Under the pieces are notes generated by a model. The model made no database searches. It saw only the letters and a list, made by a program, of their open reading frames with translations, and was not told the DNA's origin. The translations under genes and the position numbers were made by a program. 64,000 nucleotides of DNA, taken from contig JARKIP010000005.1 of assembly GCA_029990175.1 (NCBI GenBank), positions 29,831,501 to 29,895,500 on the forward strand. The letters are read 5' to 3'. This DNA is from Petunia secreta. Taxonomy: Eukaryota; Streptophyta; Magnoliopsida; Solanales; Solanaceae. The stretch's first letter is position 1; every line of letters begins with the position of its first letter. Positions 1-11,403 of this stretch are shown here, one piece after another.

Positions 1-2199
1 GCAACTAAGTCTATCAGATGGCCACAAGAATTATAATCTGGCTAATATGGCCAGTACCATCACCTTGTTTAAGCAAGTGCAGTTGTATGATTGCATATAT
101 CAGTGATTGCAGTCTCTTAGACCTGGGACTCTCGTCATTCTTATTCATCAGCACTGCCTTCAACTTTCTAGCATTCAACTAAAATACGTGAACAATATGA
201 GATTATTTAGTGGGATTAAATGGAAACCATCTCCATCGTTTTAAGCTTGTAGCTTCTCTCACTGCCATAGAGCTGCAAACTAGCTTGGTTTTTTCTGGCT
301 TCCAAATATATTACTCTATTCGATGATAACAAAGATAAGGGTAAAATTTTCAGTAAATGATTGGTCCTATATGATGAGGAAATGCAGTAGTCACCACCTA
401 CAGCCATATCTGCTAATTATCCAGCTTGCAACTTCACATAGCTTTCTTCTTAAAAGGAAAATCACGATTTTTATTTGAGTCTCCTTTTACAGGTGCAAAA
501 TCAAGGAGAAACTGCTTACTGGAGGAAACAGAGGGAAGTTGATGGGAAATGGTAGACTGTCATTTCCTGTTTGGTTAGACGAGAGAGAAGAGGAAGGAAT
601 CTGAGGAGAAGACACAAATTTTAGTTTGCCCAATAATTCTTCTCTTCTATTCTGGAGGGAAAAATATATAGATAGATTGGAGACACGCATGCAATCAACA
701 CCTTGGTTTTTATTTTATTTTGTTTTTACCTTTTTTTTTTTTTTGTATGTGTGTGGGATTCTAAACAAGAGAAAAGAAAAGTATTTTCCCTCGTTACCTT
801 TTCTATATCCTCTTTTTCCCTTCCTTTCTTTAGCTTCAAAAGAAAGAAAGCAAATGAACATTCGGGTTGGACAATGGAGTTATAAACTAGAAATATAATT
901 CACCTTTTCTTCTTAGTAAGAATTTATTGACACAGAGAGAAGAAAAGGGATAACAAACTATCTTCAAGACATGATAAAGAAATAGATCGGAAAGAAATGA
1001 AGTAAAGCTTAACCGACATTGAGTACGTAGATAAGATAGAAAAGCTAGGAGCTCTAGAATTGAAGTGAAAATCGACCAAACATACACATAAAAGAGATGC
1101 AGAAGAATAGAGTTTTTAAGAGCAAATATACCGAATAAACAAAAGGTAAATCATACTCCAATATCAACATTACAGAAGGCAAACGAATAAAACCATTTTT
1201 CGGAAATGTTATATTATATCGAGCCAATGCACAAAATCTACCACTAACATATCGTTTCCAAGACACACTTTCACTTTGTTAGATTACGAAAGCCCCTAAG
1301 AAAGTAGCAAAGCCCTCCCTACTTCCTATGAAAGAGCACAACGCAAGAATAAGTGTGTCTCCCAAGCTGCACAGTAGTCACTTCAGGACACAACAACTTC
1401 TAGGCACTAACCGCACTATTATCCTAAGCAAGGTACACAAGAAGTCTCTAATGAACCAAAAACCATAAGAAAAGCCTTTCCTTTTTCCTCTTTCCCTTCA
1501 TTATATGTACAATGTTAGAATGTCATCTTTAAGATTATTCATAATAGCACGAGATTGTTACAGTTTCAGCATTCTACCCAAGAAAATTACAGAGAAGATA
1601 AGCTCAATTTACTAAGGAAGATGTCATCAGAGCTATAAAGGATTAGCTTACATTCCATTAAGAGCGACTGATTGTTACGCTCTTCTCCAACCATTTTAGT
1701 TTGCTACATTTCTCGCATCAGTAATCTTTTCAAGTGAGCATTACCTAGTGGCTAAATTTCAAAGTTTTGGATAGCCTGATCATATTACTCCCACAGTCTT
1801 GTTTCATTTGTTAGGTTATCACCGTCATTACTTTATTTAAGGGAACCATTTCTTCATTCAGTAAAGAACACCCTATCAAAGTTTATATTAGGAGGTAATA
1901 TACTAATTTAAACTCTTATAGCATACTTTCAGGTGCTTTTTCTTTTTGTATTCTTTTAAATGTGTATTCCATATTTCCTATACTTAGCTCTTTAGCAAAG
2001 CAGAAGCATAAGTCCCCAATACTTTCCCTATCAATTCCAGAAAACCAATGAGTGGATTTTTCTTCTTTACCTCACAATTCTTGGATATTTACGGAGTAAT
2101 TAACATCATTGGCCATGAAAAGAAAGATTATGGTAGAAACACAAACAGACATAGAACACAAAAACTATAGTGAAATTTTGCTGTCTTTTACTTAATATA
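1..2199. other. Non-coding stretch, probably intron or 3' part of a minus-strand gene
   Basis: No exon can be assigned with confidence here. The sequence is AT-rich with only short open frames. If the first exon proposed at 2431-2584 is real, later exons of that minus-strand gene should lie here or beyond the left edge. A minus-strand frame at 487-690 is rich in Ser, Pro and Phe and holds a pyrimidine tract followed by CAG that could be a splice acceptor, but nothing in it is recognisable. Confidence 0.3.
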
Positions 2200-2383
2200 C
2201 TCCCTCCGTCCCAATTTATGTGACACGTATGGGATTTCGAGAATCAAACTACATAAAAGTACTATAAGTGATAATAATCAGCAATCCAAAATGTATAAAG
2301 GGCATAAGAAGAAATCGCAGTAAAAATTATCTTATTTGACTCTCGAAAAGCGAGAAGTGTCATATAAGCTGAGACAGAGTGAA
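2200..2383. mobile_element. Stowaway-type (Tc1/mariner) MITE, 184 bp
   Basis: The left terminus reads CTCCCTCCGTCCCAATTTAT followed by GTGACAC. The right terminus is its imperfect inverted copy, GTGTCATATAAGCTGAGACA. TA dinucleotides flank both ends (2198-2199 and 2384-2385), the target duplication expected of Tc1/mariner-derived elements. There is no coding capacity. The terminus is the common Stowaway type of dicot genomes. It lies about 45 bp inside the intron that appears to follow the exon at 2431-2584. Confidence 0.85.
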
Positions 2384-2430
2384 TACATGGGAAGTCAAGA
2401 AGAAAGTAACAGTAGACCAAGAAAATTCAC

Positions 2431-2584
2431 CTTGGAAAGAGTTGATGGGGTGTTGTTTGGTTAAGGAGATGAAATTAGTTGAGCTGAATTTGAAGAAAGA
2501 AAGTGATCTGAAAGAATTTGAAGAATGGAAATAAGGCAAAACTTCCATTGGCTTTACTGATGAGAAACTACAAGCTGAAAACAT
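2431..2584 (-). CDS. Candidate first coding exon of a plastid-targeted protein (partial)
   Basis: Reading leftward from an ATG at 2584, about 51 codons begin MFSACSFSSVKPMEVLPYF and continue Ser- and Phe-rich, with few acidic residues and scattered Lys and Arg. This is the composition of a chloroplast transit peptide. At 2431 the exon ends in CCAAG followed by GTGAATTTTC, a plausible 5' splice site; beyond it the frame runs into the Stowaway MITE. Basis: the composition and splice-like junction are seen; plastid targeting and exon status are inferred. The mature protein is not recognised and no downstream exon could be assigned, so the gene may extend beyond the left edge. It could also be a chance open frame of 5' untranslated sequence. 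Confidence 0.4.
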
Positions 2585-2689
2585 GGTTGCAGCAATCGAG
2601 TGAGCTCTTTAACTCTTTCTATTTCCTTTTGGTAAAAAGAATGAGCAAAGGCGAGTGGATAGAGAATTAAAGAGAGACGTGCCCAACAA

Positions 2690-3388
2690 CAATTACAATA
2701 TATTTTGGGGAAAAGGGGCAAAAATACCCATCAAATAAGGTAAGTTCAATAGATTTGTCATTTCGAATCGAGTGAATTACAAAAATAAGCAGAAAAATAC
2801 TTGGTCTTGATTTGGTAACCTTATTTTTTAGTGGTCTTGAAAATATAAGCATTTTACCATTAAATAAAGCTGAAAGTACAAAAATACTCTTACTAATAGA
2901 GAACTTCTCGTAATTATAAAAATACAACCGACCATTTTTTGAAGCCGTAAATATAAAAATGCCACCGCACTATTTTACCTCCAAAATTACAAAAAATGTC
3001 ACTGCTTACTACACAGCAGAAAACAGTACAAATTCGGTTGTGTTTCACGTCCATTTTCTGAATAAATAAGGCCAAATCGGCATCGTTTCGCTCATACAAA
3101 GCGGTCACAAATCGTCCGTGTTTCACGTCCAGTTTGTGAATAAATAAAGCCAAGTCGTCATTATTTCTCTTATATATAAAAATCAAAGCAAAACATAACA
3201 TAAGACCATTCCGGCATCATTTCTTCATACAATGAGCAAAAAATCATATTTATTTTATAAATAAATGATGTCAAATCGGCCTTACTTTATTCATTCGCAA
3301 AAAATACCTTCAAGTGCTCATATAATTAGAAATAACGACAATCCGAGTGTATTTATTCATATAATTGTATCCGTCTTGTGAAGAAGCC
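2690..3388. repeat. Degenerate tandem repeats, left block
   Basis: Diverged copies of roughly 70-90 bp recur. Each carries a core like AATCGTCATCACTT or its variants, with phrases such as GTGAATAAATAAAGCCAAGTC. The same repeat type resumes right of element E, so E landed inside this array. No coding sequence is seen. Unit borders are blurred. Confidence 0.5.
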
Positions 3389-3393
3389 TCACT

Positions 3394-4193
3394 TGATGCA
3401 ACCCAAAATGAGCGGAAGCTAAACACGATACAAATATGCGGAAACGATAAAACAAGATACGAGATATCTAAGATATCGAGAAATTCAAGACTAGGAAGGC
3501 AAGAAATAGAAGAAAGAATCGAATTCAATTCACGTACGTTAATTGAATTCAAAAGGGAGAAGGGAAACTCGAACCTTACAATGGAATCAAACTAGGTGTC
3601 GATCTCCATAGGTTCCAAGTCGAGACATACACGAAGCCTCGGGCTTCAACAAGAAGGGCTCGGCCTCTTCAATGTTCTCTCTCAAATTCTATCTTCTAAA
3701 AATGACTAACTTATGAAATGAAGAGCTAATGTGCTATTTATACATTTACAATGATAAATGGACAAAATTGCCCTTGAAGCTGTTTCTTGCTCGCTGCTCA
3801 GCTCCTCTTCATCGCGATCGCGCCAAGAGGGCTCGCGATCGCGCAGACACCTCTCCAAAGCATCGCGATCGCGCCAAGGGGCTCGCGATCGCGCAGGTCT
3901 CCATCATCTTCAGCTTCGCCTTCGCGTTCCATGGGGCGCTGTCGCGCAGGGCAACCAAAGCCTCTTCGCGATCGCGCAGGCATGGCCGCGATCGCGAAGA
4001 ACAAATGTTCTTCGGCAGGCAGTGAGCTCCCAGTGTGCTCCCATGTTTTGCCCTGTTTCCTGTACTGTTTTCCTCCGTCCTTGGCGCTCCAATGCATGAT
4101 CTTTAAGAGTTTCCGGAGGCCTTGACTCGTATCCCTTGTGCTCTCGAGCTTGGCTTTTGATGGTTGGGAACTACGCCATTTCATATTGCATCA
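3394..4193 (-). repeat. Element E, 3' LTR (800 bp)
   Basis: Runs from TGATGCAACCC to TATTGCATCA and matches the copy at 8287-9103 over its whole length, with scattered substitutions and small indels near position 4035. It contains a cluster of GCGATCGC palindromes. In element orientation this is the downstream LTR, next to the polypurine tract. Confidence 0.9.
3814..4000. repeat. Cluster of GCGATCGC palindromes in the left LTR of E
   Basis: Six copies of the 8-bp palindrome GCGATCGC occur here, mostly inside CGCGATCGCG, spaced about 20-100 bp. The same cluster occurs in the other LTR at 8706-8892, where point changes have damaged some copies. The GC-rich block stands out sharply from its AT-rich surroundings. 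Confidence 0.85.
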
Positions 4194-4207
4194 TCCTCCC
4201 CTTCTTG
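4194..4207 (-). other. Polypurine tract of element E
   Basis: On the minus strand the sequence abutting the downstream LTR reads AAGAAGGGGAGGA, the expected site for priming plus-strand DNA synthesis. It fixes the minus orientation together with the primer site at the other end. Confidence 0.8.
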
Positions 4208-4278
4208 AAAGAATTTCGTCCTCGAAATCGAACCATCAAAACCTACAATCAAAGCAAGCACAACCAAAACTTCCTACT

Positions 4279-7266
4279 TCACAAGTAGGTTAGCTTAACA
4301 AGAATAAGTACAAGTGGTGTGGAAAACACACTCTTGTGATAGAGCCAAGCATCAATACCTATGAAAAAGCTTATGTCCCCAAAAGAGACAACAAATTCTT
4401 GGCTCGACAAAAACAAGCACTCATAATCAAAACAAGCAAAGAGATCAAGGATATGCATGTAGCAATTAAATTCCCCACGACCCCTAAGCCCATGACCAAC
4501 ACACCAAGCCTTCAAATCAATTTTATCACAAAGTGACACATCGGCTTTGGCATGCTCAACACTCAAGGTGCGCTCAACATATGGGATGGAGTAAATAAAA
4601 TAGTTCAATTCACAACTAACATCGACTACTCCACTCCCCTTCTTAAAAGCATTCTTACACACATCGAGAGGTTCCTCCTCACCTCCAAATTTTCCTCCAA
4701 GACAACCCTCGCCACTAGACAAACTCCCAAGGGAGGTCTCAAACAACGGATTATCTATAGAGTTAGGCATTCCAATCCAAGGAGGTTCAAACCTATACTC
4801 TACTCTAGTTTGATACAATTCACCATTTTCATTGAAGTTACCTTCATACAAAGGATTAGTATAGGCACACTTCTCGAGTTCATTGGGAAGCAAAGGTGAA
4901 GTTCTCAAACTAGAGACAACATCTACACTTGAGGAGTCACCGAACACAAGTCGATCTATCTCATTCTCAAGAGACTCCTCAAGGTTACAATCATCCTTAC
5001 TACGACACAAGATACCACCATTAGCAAGTAAGCAATCAAAGGAAAGAATGGGATAATCATGCAACTCATCTCCACCTTTATCAAATATGGGTGGGGTGTC
5101 ATCACAAGGGCCACAAACAAGGTCAACTACAACATCTTCACTAAAGAGAGGTTCAATGAAAACCGAGCTCACATCATGATGTGGCTTTTCAACCCTCTCA
5201 ACTAGTGGTTCATTTTCACACACAAGTTGACCCAAAGGCTCTACACTAGTTGCAAACACATTATAGTCATGCAAATCATCAACTAGCCTAGAGTTCTCAC
5301 TAACAACATCACTAGACAAGGAAGTATCATGCTCAAGGAAGGAAGAACTTTCACATACCTTTGAAGTGTCATGAATGTCTCCACCTTGTAGCTCATATTC
5401 GGCATCTCCTTTACCTTGTCTTTCCATCCCGGAACATGGTTGAGGCTCCATTGGTTTGCCTCCAAGAATCCCTACACAAGAATTCAAACACATAGAAGAA
5501 AAAAGATAAAGGGTTAAGGTTAGAATAAGGGGTGCCCTCACTCTCAATTTTTCTTTTTCCCTCTTTCTTTTCCCTCATTTTTTTCCAAGGTCGGGTGTAG
5601 ATTCGGGTGGTGACAACCCACTCACATCACTCAACACAACCTCTTCTTTTTCCACTCGAGAGTTGTCACCGGTCGCTCCCTTACTCCTCTCTATGTTTTG
5701 TCTCTCAAATTCGGGTGAATTGGGGTGAGGCCCAAGAATACCCATAGCCGGAGTAGGTGGACTTTTCACGTCAATCCGGAATCTAGGACAAGGAGACTCA
5801 TCACTTGATGTCTCCTTTTTCTTCGTTGGTGAACCACTCGACTTTGGAAGTGGCTTCGGGTTCACCTTATTGACACTCGTTAACTTTTATGTAGCTCTAG
5901 TCCCACCATTGCTTGTGTTTGTTGGACTTCTCGTTTGCACCTTTCCAACCATGGAATGAAGTTCTTGCTCCTTGCTCCTTTGCATAACTAAGGAAGGTCT
6001 ATTAGTAGGCACTTGGCTCTTCGCCCGGTAAGACACAAAGTCATAAACTCTTTGCCCTACGCCCACAAGATACGCATCCTTCACCACACTATATTGCACC
6101 CTCTTCCCCTCCAACCACGGCTCACCTATCCACACATCAACATGACGCATGGGATACACGTCACACCAGACATAGCATTTATAACTCCCATGAGATATGA
6201 GTACCCGAGCCTCCTTAGAAACCCACACTCCCTCATACTCATAAGGATGCTCTAGCTTATGGCATGGTATCCTAAGCCTATCAACCAAAGAGGTGCTAAT
6301 ACAATTGGCATCGGTATCACCAATCTTGAGCAAGTATCCTCCAATACCATCTACCCCAACAACAAACCTACATCTACCCAAGTTTTGTAGATTGGCATCC
6401 AAGTGAGAACTTGAATGCCCACAAGTGTCAACTCCGACAACTTGGGTCTTCCTTATCCCTCCACTAGTGGCAACGCCACTAGAACAATCTCCACTTCCCG
6501 TCACTCTCCCAACATTAGAAATGTTGTTGGAAGTCGAGGAAGGAACCTTGCCATGGAACCCATAAGTGCCTCTCGCCTTGGTTCCATAGCCCATAGTACT
6601 ACTCCTACTACAACCATCCACGCCCCTCACGGCATACAACCCCTTCGTAGCAAAAGCAACACCATCTATCATACCAACCTCCACATGGGAATTAGAAGCA
6701 TTAGGTCGCTTAGCGTACCTATAAGATGCAAGCTTCTTCTTTCCCACGGAACAACCACCACCACCTCCCATCCTAATGGAAGGTCCTCTACTACTCCCTT
6801 ACGCACCGTTAGCAACACTAAGAGAAGATGCATAAGAGTAACCCATATGTTCAACATCATCATCAACTCTACCTATGTCGCTATCATCAATATCAAATTC
6901 TTCACAAGAAGAGTAAGTAGGATCAATGTACCTTGAAGCGTCACCATATTCGATTTCTTGACTAGAAGCATAGGCATCATCACATTCGTCATCACAAGCC
7001 TCATAGTCTTCATCAATCTCCCGATTATCATAGTGAACCGCTTCATCAACATAGGAGCCATGGTTTCCATCATCATAGTAATGGCCATCATCCTCATAGG
7101 AACCATAGTCTCCATCATCACCATACGAGTCATAGCAACTCGCATCATCGCCACATGAGCCAGAATCTACTCCATCATCAATATCCAACATTGTTGCAAT
7201 CACCAAAGAACAAAACCTCCCAAAAGTCACTCCCTCACGTGTATCACTCAATATATGTACACTCAA
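4279..7266 (-). pseudogene. Element E gag/protease-like polyprotein, one frame with three stops
   Basis: Four open segments (starting at 7266, 6771, 5865 and 5547) lie in one reading frame, separated only by stop codons at 6799-6801, 5887-5889 and 5575-5577; about 995 codons in all. The first part is very acidic, with Asp/Tyr/Gly-rich repeats such as DDGHYYDDGNHGSY. The second carries a retropepsin-like segment: GDTDANCIS where the catalytic DTGA/DSGA is expected, then LVDRLRIP, CDVYPM and WIGEPWLEG, matching the pattern of plant gypsy proteases. The Gly of the active-site triplet is replaced by Asp. The last 420 residues are acidic and unrecognised. No zinc knuckle, reverse transcriptase or integrase is present. 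Protease assignment is by motif pattern. Confidence 0.65.
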
Positions 7267-8272
7267 GAGCGAGGCCTTATCAAATTGGGAACCAAGGTAA
7301 TCACAACTAGCATGTCCAAGCTAAAGTTCGGAATGGAATTAATGAGACTCGATGTACGGACGGCTATTTAAAGTGCGCACTTGAGGCCAAAAGGAGTTCT
7401 ACGACTCTTCTTTGAATTCTAATCTCCTCTACGCACGAATACCTAATACGCTAAAGGATTAGTGTCTTTCAAGTAGGCCAATTACCTTAGAAACACTAAC
7501 CAAGAGGTATAGTAGGAAACGGGACACAAAAGATTTGACTCGAATAGGCATCAAACGGATTTGGAATCGGATGAAATTTCGTTTGTGATCTAGAAACTCA
7601 TCATATTTAATGGTCCAATTGGAGTTTAGATGTTTGGAAACTGTTCAGACGCTGTTGCGAACGTTCTGTCCCAAAACTGGAATTCTGAAATTTTTTTTGT
7701 TCTTCGCTATTGCGACCAGACGCGCGCTATCGCGAAGGGTTAAATTTTCAAAAAATAATTTTGCTCTTCGCTATCGGAGAATTACTCTTCGCGATCGCGA
7801 AGGGTTAATTCCGGCAACTTTTCCAGTAACTCCAAAACGGGTTTTGGCGATTTTTGGCCAACTTTTTGACTCGATTTCAACCCGATACACAAAACCAACG
7901 ATACCCAAAGGTGTATACAACTAATATCATCAATCCCCAATAGTTTTTCAACCCCAAACAACAACAACAAGCTTCGATTCAAGATTCAAGCGTTTTCAAG
8001 AATTTTCAAACTTTTGGATTTTGATTTTCGAAATTTTTGAATCGTAACACCAAAACACGAGATATGGGTATCAAAACGACGGGAATACAATAAGGAACAA
8101 ACCCAAATACTTTTTAACACCCGGGGATTCGTATCCAACCCAATCAACCAATTTTTTCTACTTTTCTAGTTTTTCTATTTTTTTGTTTTTCTTCAAATTT
8201 CAAGAACAAACAACACAATCACAACAACAATAAGAACAAGACCGAGGATTCGTAAGAACGAAGCCTAGCCGT
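7267..8272 (-). other. Element E 5' leader
   Basis: About 1 kb between the primer site and the first start codon of the gag-like frame. It contains more imperfect GCGATCGC-type sites (around 7705-7800) and AT-rich sequence, with no recognisable coding region. Confidence 0.5.
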
Positions 8273-8284
8273 GCTCTGATACCA
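8273..8284 (-). other. Element E primer binding site (initiator-Met tRNA type)
   Basis: On the minus strand TGGTATCAGAGC lies two bases after the upstream LTR end. This is the standard plant retrotransposon primer site complementary to the 3' end of initiator methionine tRNA. Elements A, C and D use a different tRNA. Confidence 0.9.
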
Positions 8285-8286
8285 AC

Positions 8287-9103
8287 TGATGCAATCCAAA
8301 ACGAGCGGAAGCTAAATACGATACAAATATGCGGAAGCGACAAAACAAGATACGAGATATCTAAGATATCGAAAAGTTCAAGACTAGGAAGGCAAGAAAT
8401 AGAAGAAAGAATCGAATTCAATTCACGCACGTTAATTGAATTCAAAAGGGAGAAGGGAAACTCGAACCTTACAATGGAATCAAACTAGGTGTCGATCTCC
8501 ATAGGTTCCAAGTCGAGACATACACGAAGCCTCGGGCTTCAACAAGAAGGGCTCGACCTCTTCAATGTTCTCTGTCAAATTCTATCTTCTAAAAATGACT
8601 AACTAATGAAATGAAGAGCTAATGTGCTATTTATACATTTACAATGATAAATGGATAAAATTGCCCTTGAAGCTGTTTCTGGCTCGCTGCTCAGCTCCTC
8701 TTCATCGCGATCGCGCCAAGAGGGCTCGCGATCGCACAGACACCTCTCCAAAGCATCGCGATCGCGTCAAGGGGCTCGCGATCGCGCAGGTCTCCATCAT
8801 CTTCAGCTTCGCCTTCGCATTCCATGGGGCGCTGCTGCGCAGGGCAACCAAAGCCTCTTTGCGATCGCGCAGGCATGGCCGCGATCGCGAAGAATAAATG
8901 TTCTTCGGCAGGCAGTGAGCTCCCAGTGTGGCTCCCCTGTTTTGCCCTGTGTTGGGCTGCCCTGTTTCCTGCACTGTTTTCCTCCGTCCTTGGTGCTCCA
9001 ATGCATGATCTTCAAGATGTTTCCGGAGGCCTTGACTCGTATCCCTTGTGCTCTCGAGCTTGGCTTTTGATGGTTGGGAACTACGCCATTTTATATTGCA
9101 TCA
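8287..9103 (-). repeat. Element E, 5' LTR (817 bp)
   Basis: Copy of 3394-4193, from TGATGCAATCC to TATTGCATCA. It is 17 bp longer, mainly from a short extra stretch near 8950. In element orientation it is the upstream LTR and would carry the promoter. The right TSD TCACT follows at 9104-9108. Confidence 0.9.
8706..8892. repeat. Cluster of GCGATCGC palindromes in the right LTR of E
   Basis: Counterpart of 3814-4000. Several palindromes are intact; others carry point changes such as GCGATCGCA, as expected from substitution in a CpG-rich block. Confidence 0.8.
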
Positions 9104-9108
9104 TCACT

Positions 9109-9560
9109 TCACACATTCATAAAAAAGACCTTCAAAAACTCATATGTTTAAAAATAATGACAATCTGGCTGTGTTTATCGCTAACCTTCTCGGCCAGTTA
9201 CTTTGTTGAACCAAATATTAAGTAAATTTTGCAAATAAATGAATTCAAAATCGTCTTCACTCCATTCATCTATAAAAATACATATAGAAATATAAAATGA
9301 TGACAATTCGTCTGCATTTATTTAACAAGTGAGCAGGGTTATTATGTCTATTTTACAAGCAAGTGATGCCAAATCGTCATCACTTTGCACGAATACAAAA
9401 TTCAAAGTAAAAATTAAACAAGGTCAATCCGACATCATTTGTCCATCCTATTTACAAATACATCAGTCCAAGTCGTCATCACTTTCGTAAAGTCATGATC
9501 AACTTATGATCTAATCTAAAAAAAATGAAAAAGCTCTGTCAAAATTCAATCAAGGTCCTA
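9109..9560. repeat. Degenerate tandem repeats, right block
   Basis: Continuation of the array at 2690-3388 after the element E insertion. Cores such as AAATCGTCATCACTTT recur at 70-90 bp spacing. Non-coding. Confidence 0.5.
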
Positions 9561-10021
9561 ATCATTCGTTATCATAATGTTGGGAAAAGCAAACACATAC
9601 GTATGCCAAGAAAACTACATCTTTGAATGCAAAGACCATCTGAAGTAAGGGTGTCCACCGGTCCGGTCCGGTTCGGGCACACCTTGCCGGTTCCGGACCG
9701 GTTTGGCTTAAAAAAAATCGATGTCGGTCCGGTCTAACAGTGCAAGTGCACCACTGCCGTATCGGAACCGGTACTAGCAAGGGTGAAACGGTCTGGTACC
9801 GGTTCGGTTCGAAGATTTTTTTTTTTAAATTTTTTGATTCTTTGAAATAGATTAAAAAATTATTGTAGACAAAATAAACAACACAAAAACACATTTTATT
9901 CAACAATACGAAAATACATTAAGTTGGAAATACATAATTAAAGACTTAAAGTGACATACTAGAAAATAGACTAGAAACTAGAAAAATACATAAATCATAG
10001 AAATTTCTCAAGTGCTTCATG

Positions 10022-10295
10022 CATTCTTCAACGACTCAATTCATGTCGCGCAGATATATTCCCCACCACGAGTAGCCCATTCGGGGCTATGTTGGTTTTG
10101 CTAGTGAGTCTTAAAGTTCTTTGTCCCTCCATGAAGTGATTCAGATTGGTGATTCCAAATTTTCTTACAAAAAGTACACTGAGCAGTGCCAGTACCATGA
10201 TTTTTCGTGAAAAATTTCCAAATTTTGGATCTTCCAGTTCTTGGTTGGGAGGAAGCTTCAGCACCTTGAGCTTGAGTAGGAGTATTTGCAGACAT
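10022..10295 (-). pseudogene. Second BED zinc-finger fragment inside the hAT element
   Basis: A minus-strand frame begins MSANTPTQAQGAEASSQ and continues with a BED-type finger: CTFC, a basic linker, HGGTKNFKTH, then a stop where the next His should follow. It parallels the finger at the start of the main transposase (CNLC, HHGGIEKLRTH) but is a different sequence. It lies between the terminal repeat at 9646 and a second GGTCCGG-rich block at about 10520-10570. It looks like the 5' exon of another copy of this hAT family, either nested or joined by internal rearrangement. Confidence 0.6.
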
Positions 10296-10839
10296 TTTGA
10301 TAGAAAATTTAGAAAATAGCCTTTGATAGAAAATTTTAGAGAGAAATGAATAGAAAATATTGACTTGTGATTAATTTGATGAAATATGGGAGTATTTATA
10401 GGAAAAATAGGTAGGGGAGGGGCCTGTTGGGGCGTTTATGGGGGTGGGGGAGGGAAAAATAGCTGTTTATGGCCGTTGCCAACGGCTATTTTTAAAAAGG
10501 GGAGAGCTGAAATTTTTGGTTGGGCCGGTCCGAACCGGCCTGGTTCCGGTCCGGTCCGGCCCGGTTTGGACGAATTATTATTATTTTTTGTTATCTTTTT
10601 TTTTTTTTAATTTGAAAGTAGTTTTTGAATTTTAAATTAAGTATATGACTAAAGAAAAATAACAAACATTTATAAATTAATAGCAAGGCCTATAAGTTGT
10701 TATTTTTTATATAGTTATACTATAAGATTTAATATTTTCCATTTAGAGTATTTACTATTTTACTAATATAGATAAATAAAATTTAAAAATTATTTATTAA
10801 TAAGAATTATGACAAACAATTATAACTTAATAGCAATGC

Positions 10840-11290
10840 ATAACACTTGTTATTTTTTTTCGAAATAAATACTAAGTATTAAGTTAGTAGTATTTAGTAT
10901 TTAGTATTTAGTATTTAAATATTGAATTGCAAAAAGATATAACTTTAGTATTTAGTATTTAAGTATTGAATTGCAAAAAGATATAACAAAGGATAATTGA
11001 GAATATATATAAAGAATGATAACTTAATAGCAAGGCATGTTATTTTTTTCAAAATAAATACTAAGTATTAAGTTAGTAGTATTTAGTATTTAGTATTTAA
11101 GTATTGAATTGCAAAAAGATATAACAAATGATAATTGAGAATATATAAAGAATGATAACTTAATTGTAAGACATAATATTTGTTATTTTGTTCAAATTAA
11201 ATACTAAGTATTAAGTTAGTATTTAGTATTTACTATTGAATTGCAAAAAGATATAACAACGGATAATTGAGAATATAACAAAGAATTATA
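10840..11290. repeat. AT-rich tandem repeats inside the hAT element
   Basis: About four diverged units of roughly 120-140 bp carry the phrases AAATACTAAGTATTAAGTTA, repeated TATTTAG, and ATTGCAAAAAGATATAAC. Non-coding, 3' of the transposase in its own orientation. Confidence 0.7.
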
Positions 11291-11403
11291 ATTTAATAGC
11301 AAGGGTAACACATTTTTGAATAATTTTTTTTTTTTTTTTTTTTTGCAAAGTACATAGATAGGAGTATTAAATTGCAAAACTACATATTAATAAAAAAAAC
11401 ATC

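Larger units (their letters stand above)
3394..9103 (-). mobile_element. Element E: complete LTR retrotransposon (gypsy-type), minus orientation
   Basis: Two near-identical LTRs (3394-4193 and 8287-9103) begin TGATGCAA and end TTGCATCA. They are flanked by a perfect 5-bp duplication, TCACT (3389-3393 and 9104-9108). On the minus strand, a primer site matching initiator-Met tRNA (TGGTATCAGAGC) follows the right LTR, and a polypurine tract precedes the left LTR. The 4.1-kb interior holds only one damaged gag/protease-like frame. There is no reverse transcriptase, RNase H or integrase, so the element is non-autonomous and presumably mobilised by a relative. It split the tandem array at 2690-3388 and 9104-9560. 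Confidence 0.9.

Noticed and set aside
3814..4000. GCGATCGC cluster as the cyanobacterial HIP1 repeat, hence contamination
   Set aside because: The cluster lies inside two matching LTRs of a plant-type retrotransposon with target duplications.
3798..4184. Long overlapping frames in the LTRs of element E (both strands)
   Set aside because: They are open because of GC-rich palindromes; frames are broken in the other LTR and no domain is seen.
6873..7154. Met-rich frame on the minus strand at 6873-7154
   Set aside because: Shadow of the acidic repeats of the element E frame in another phase.
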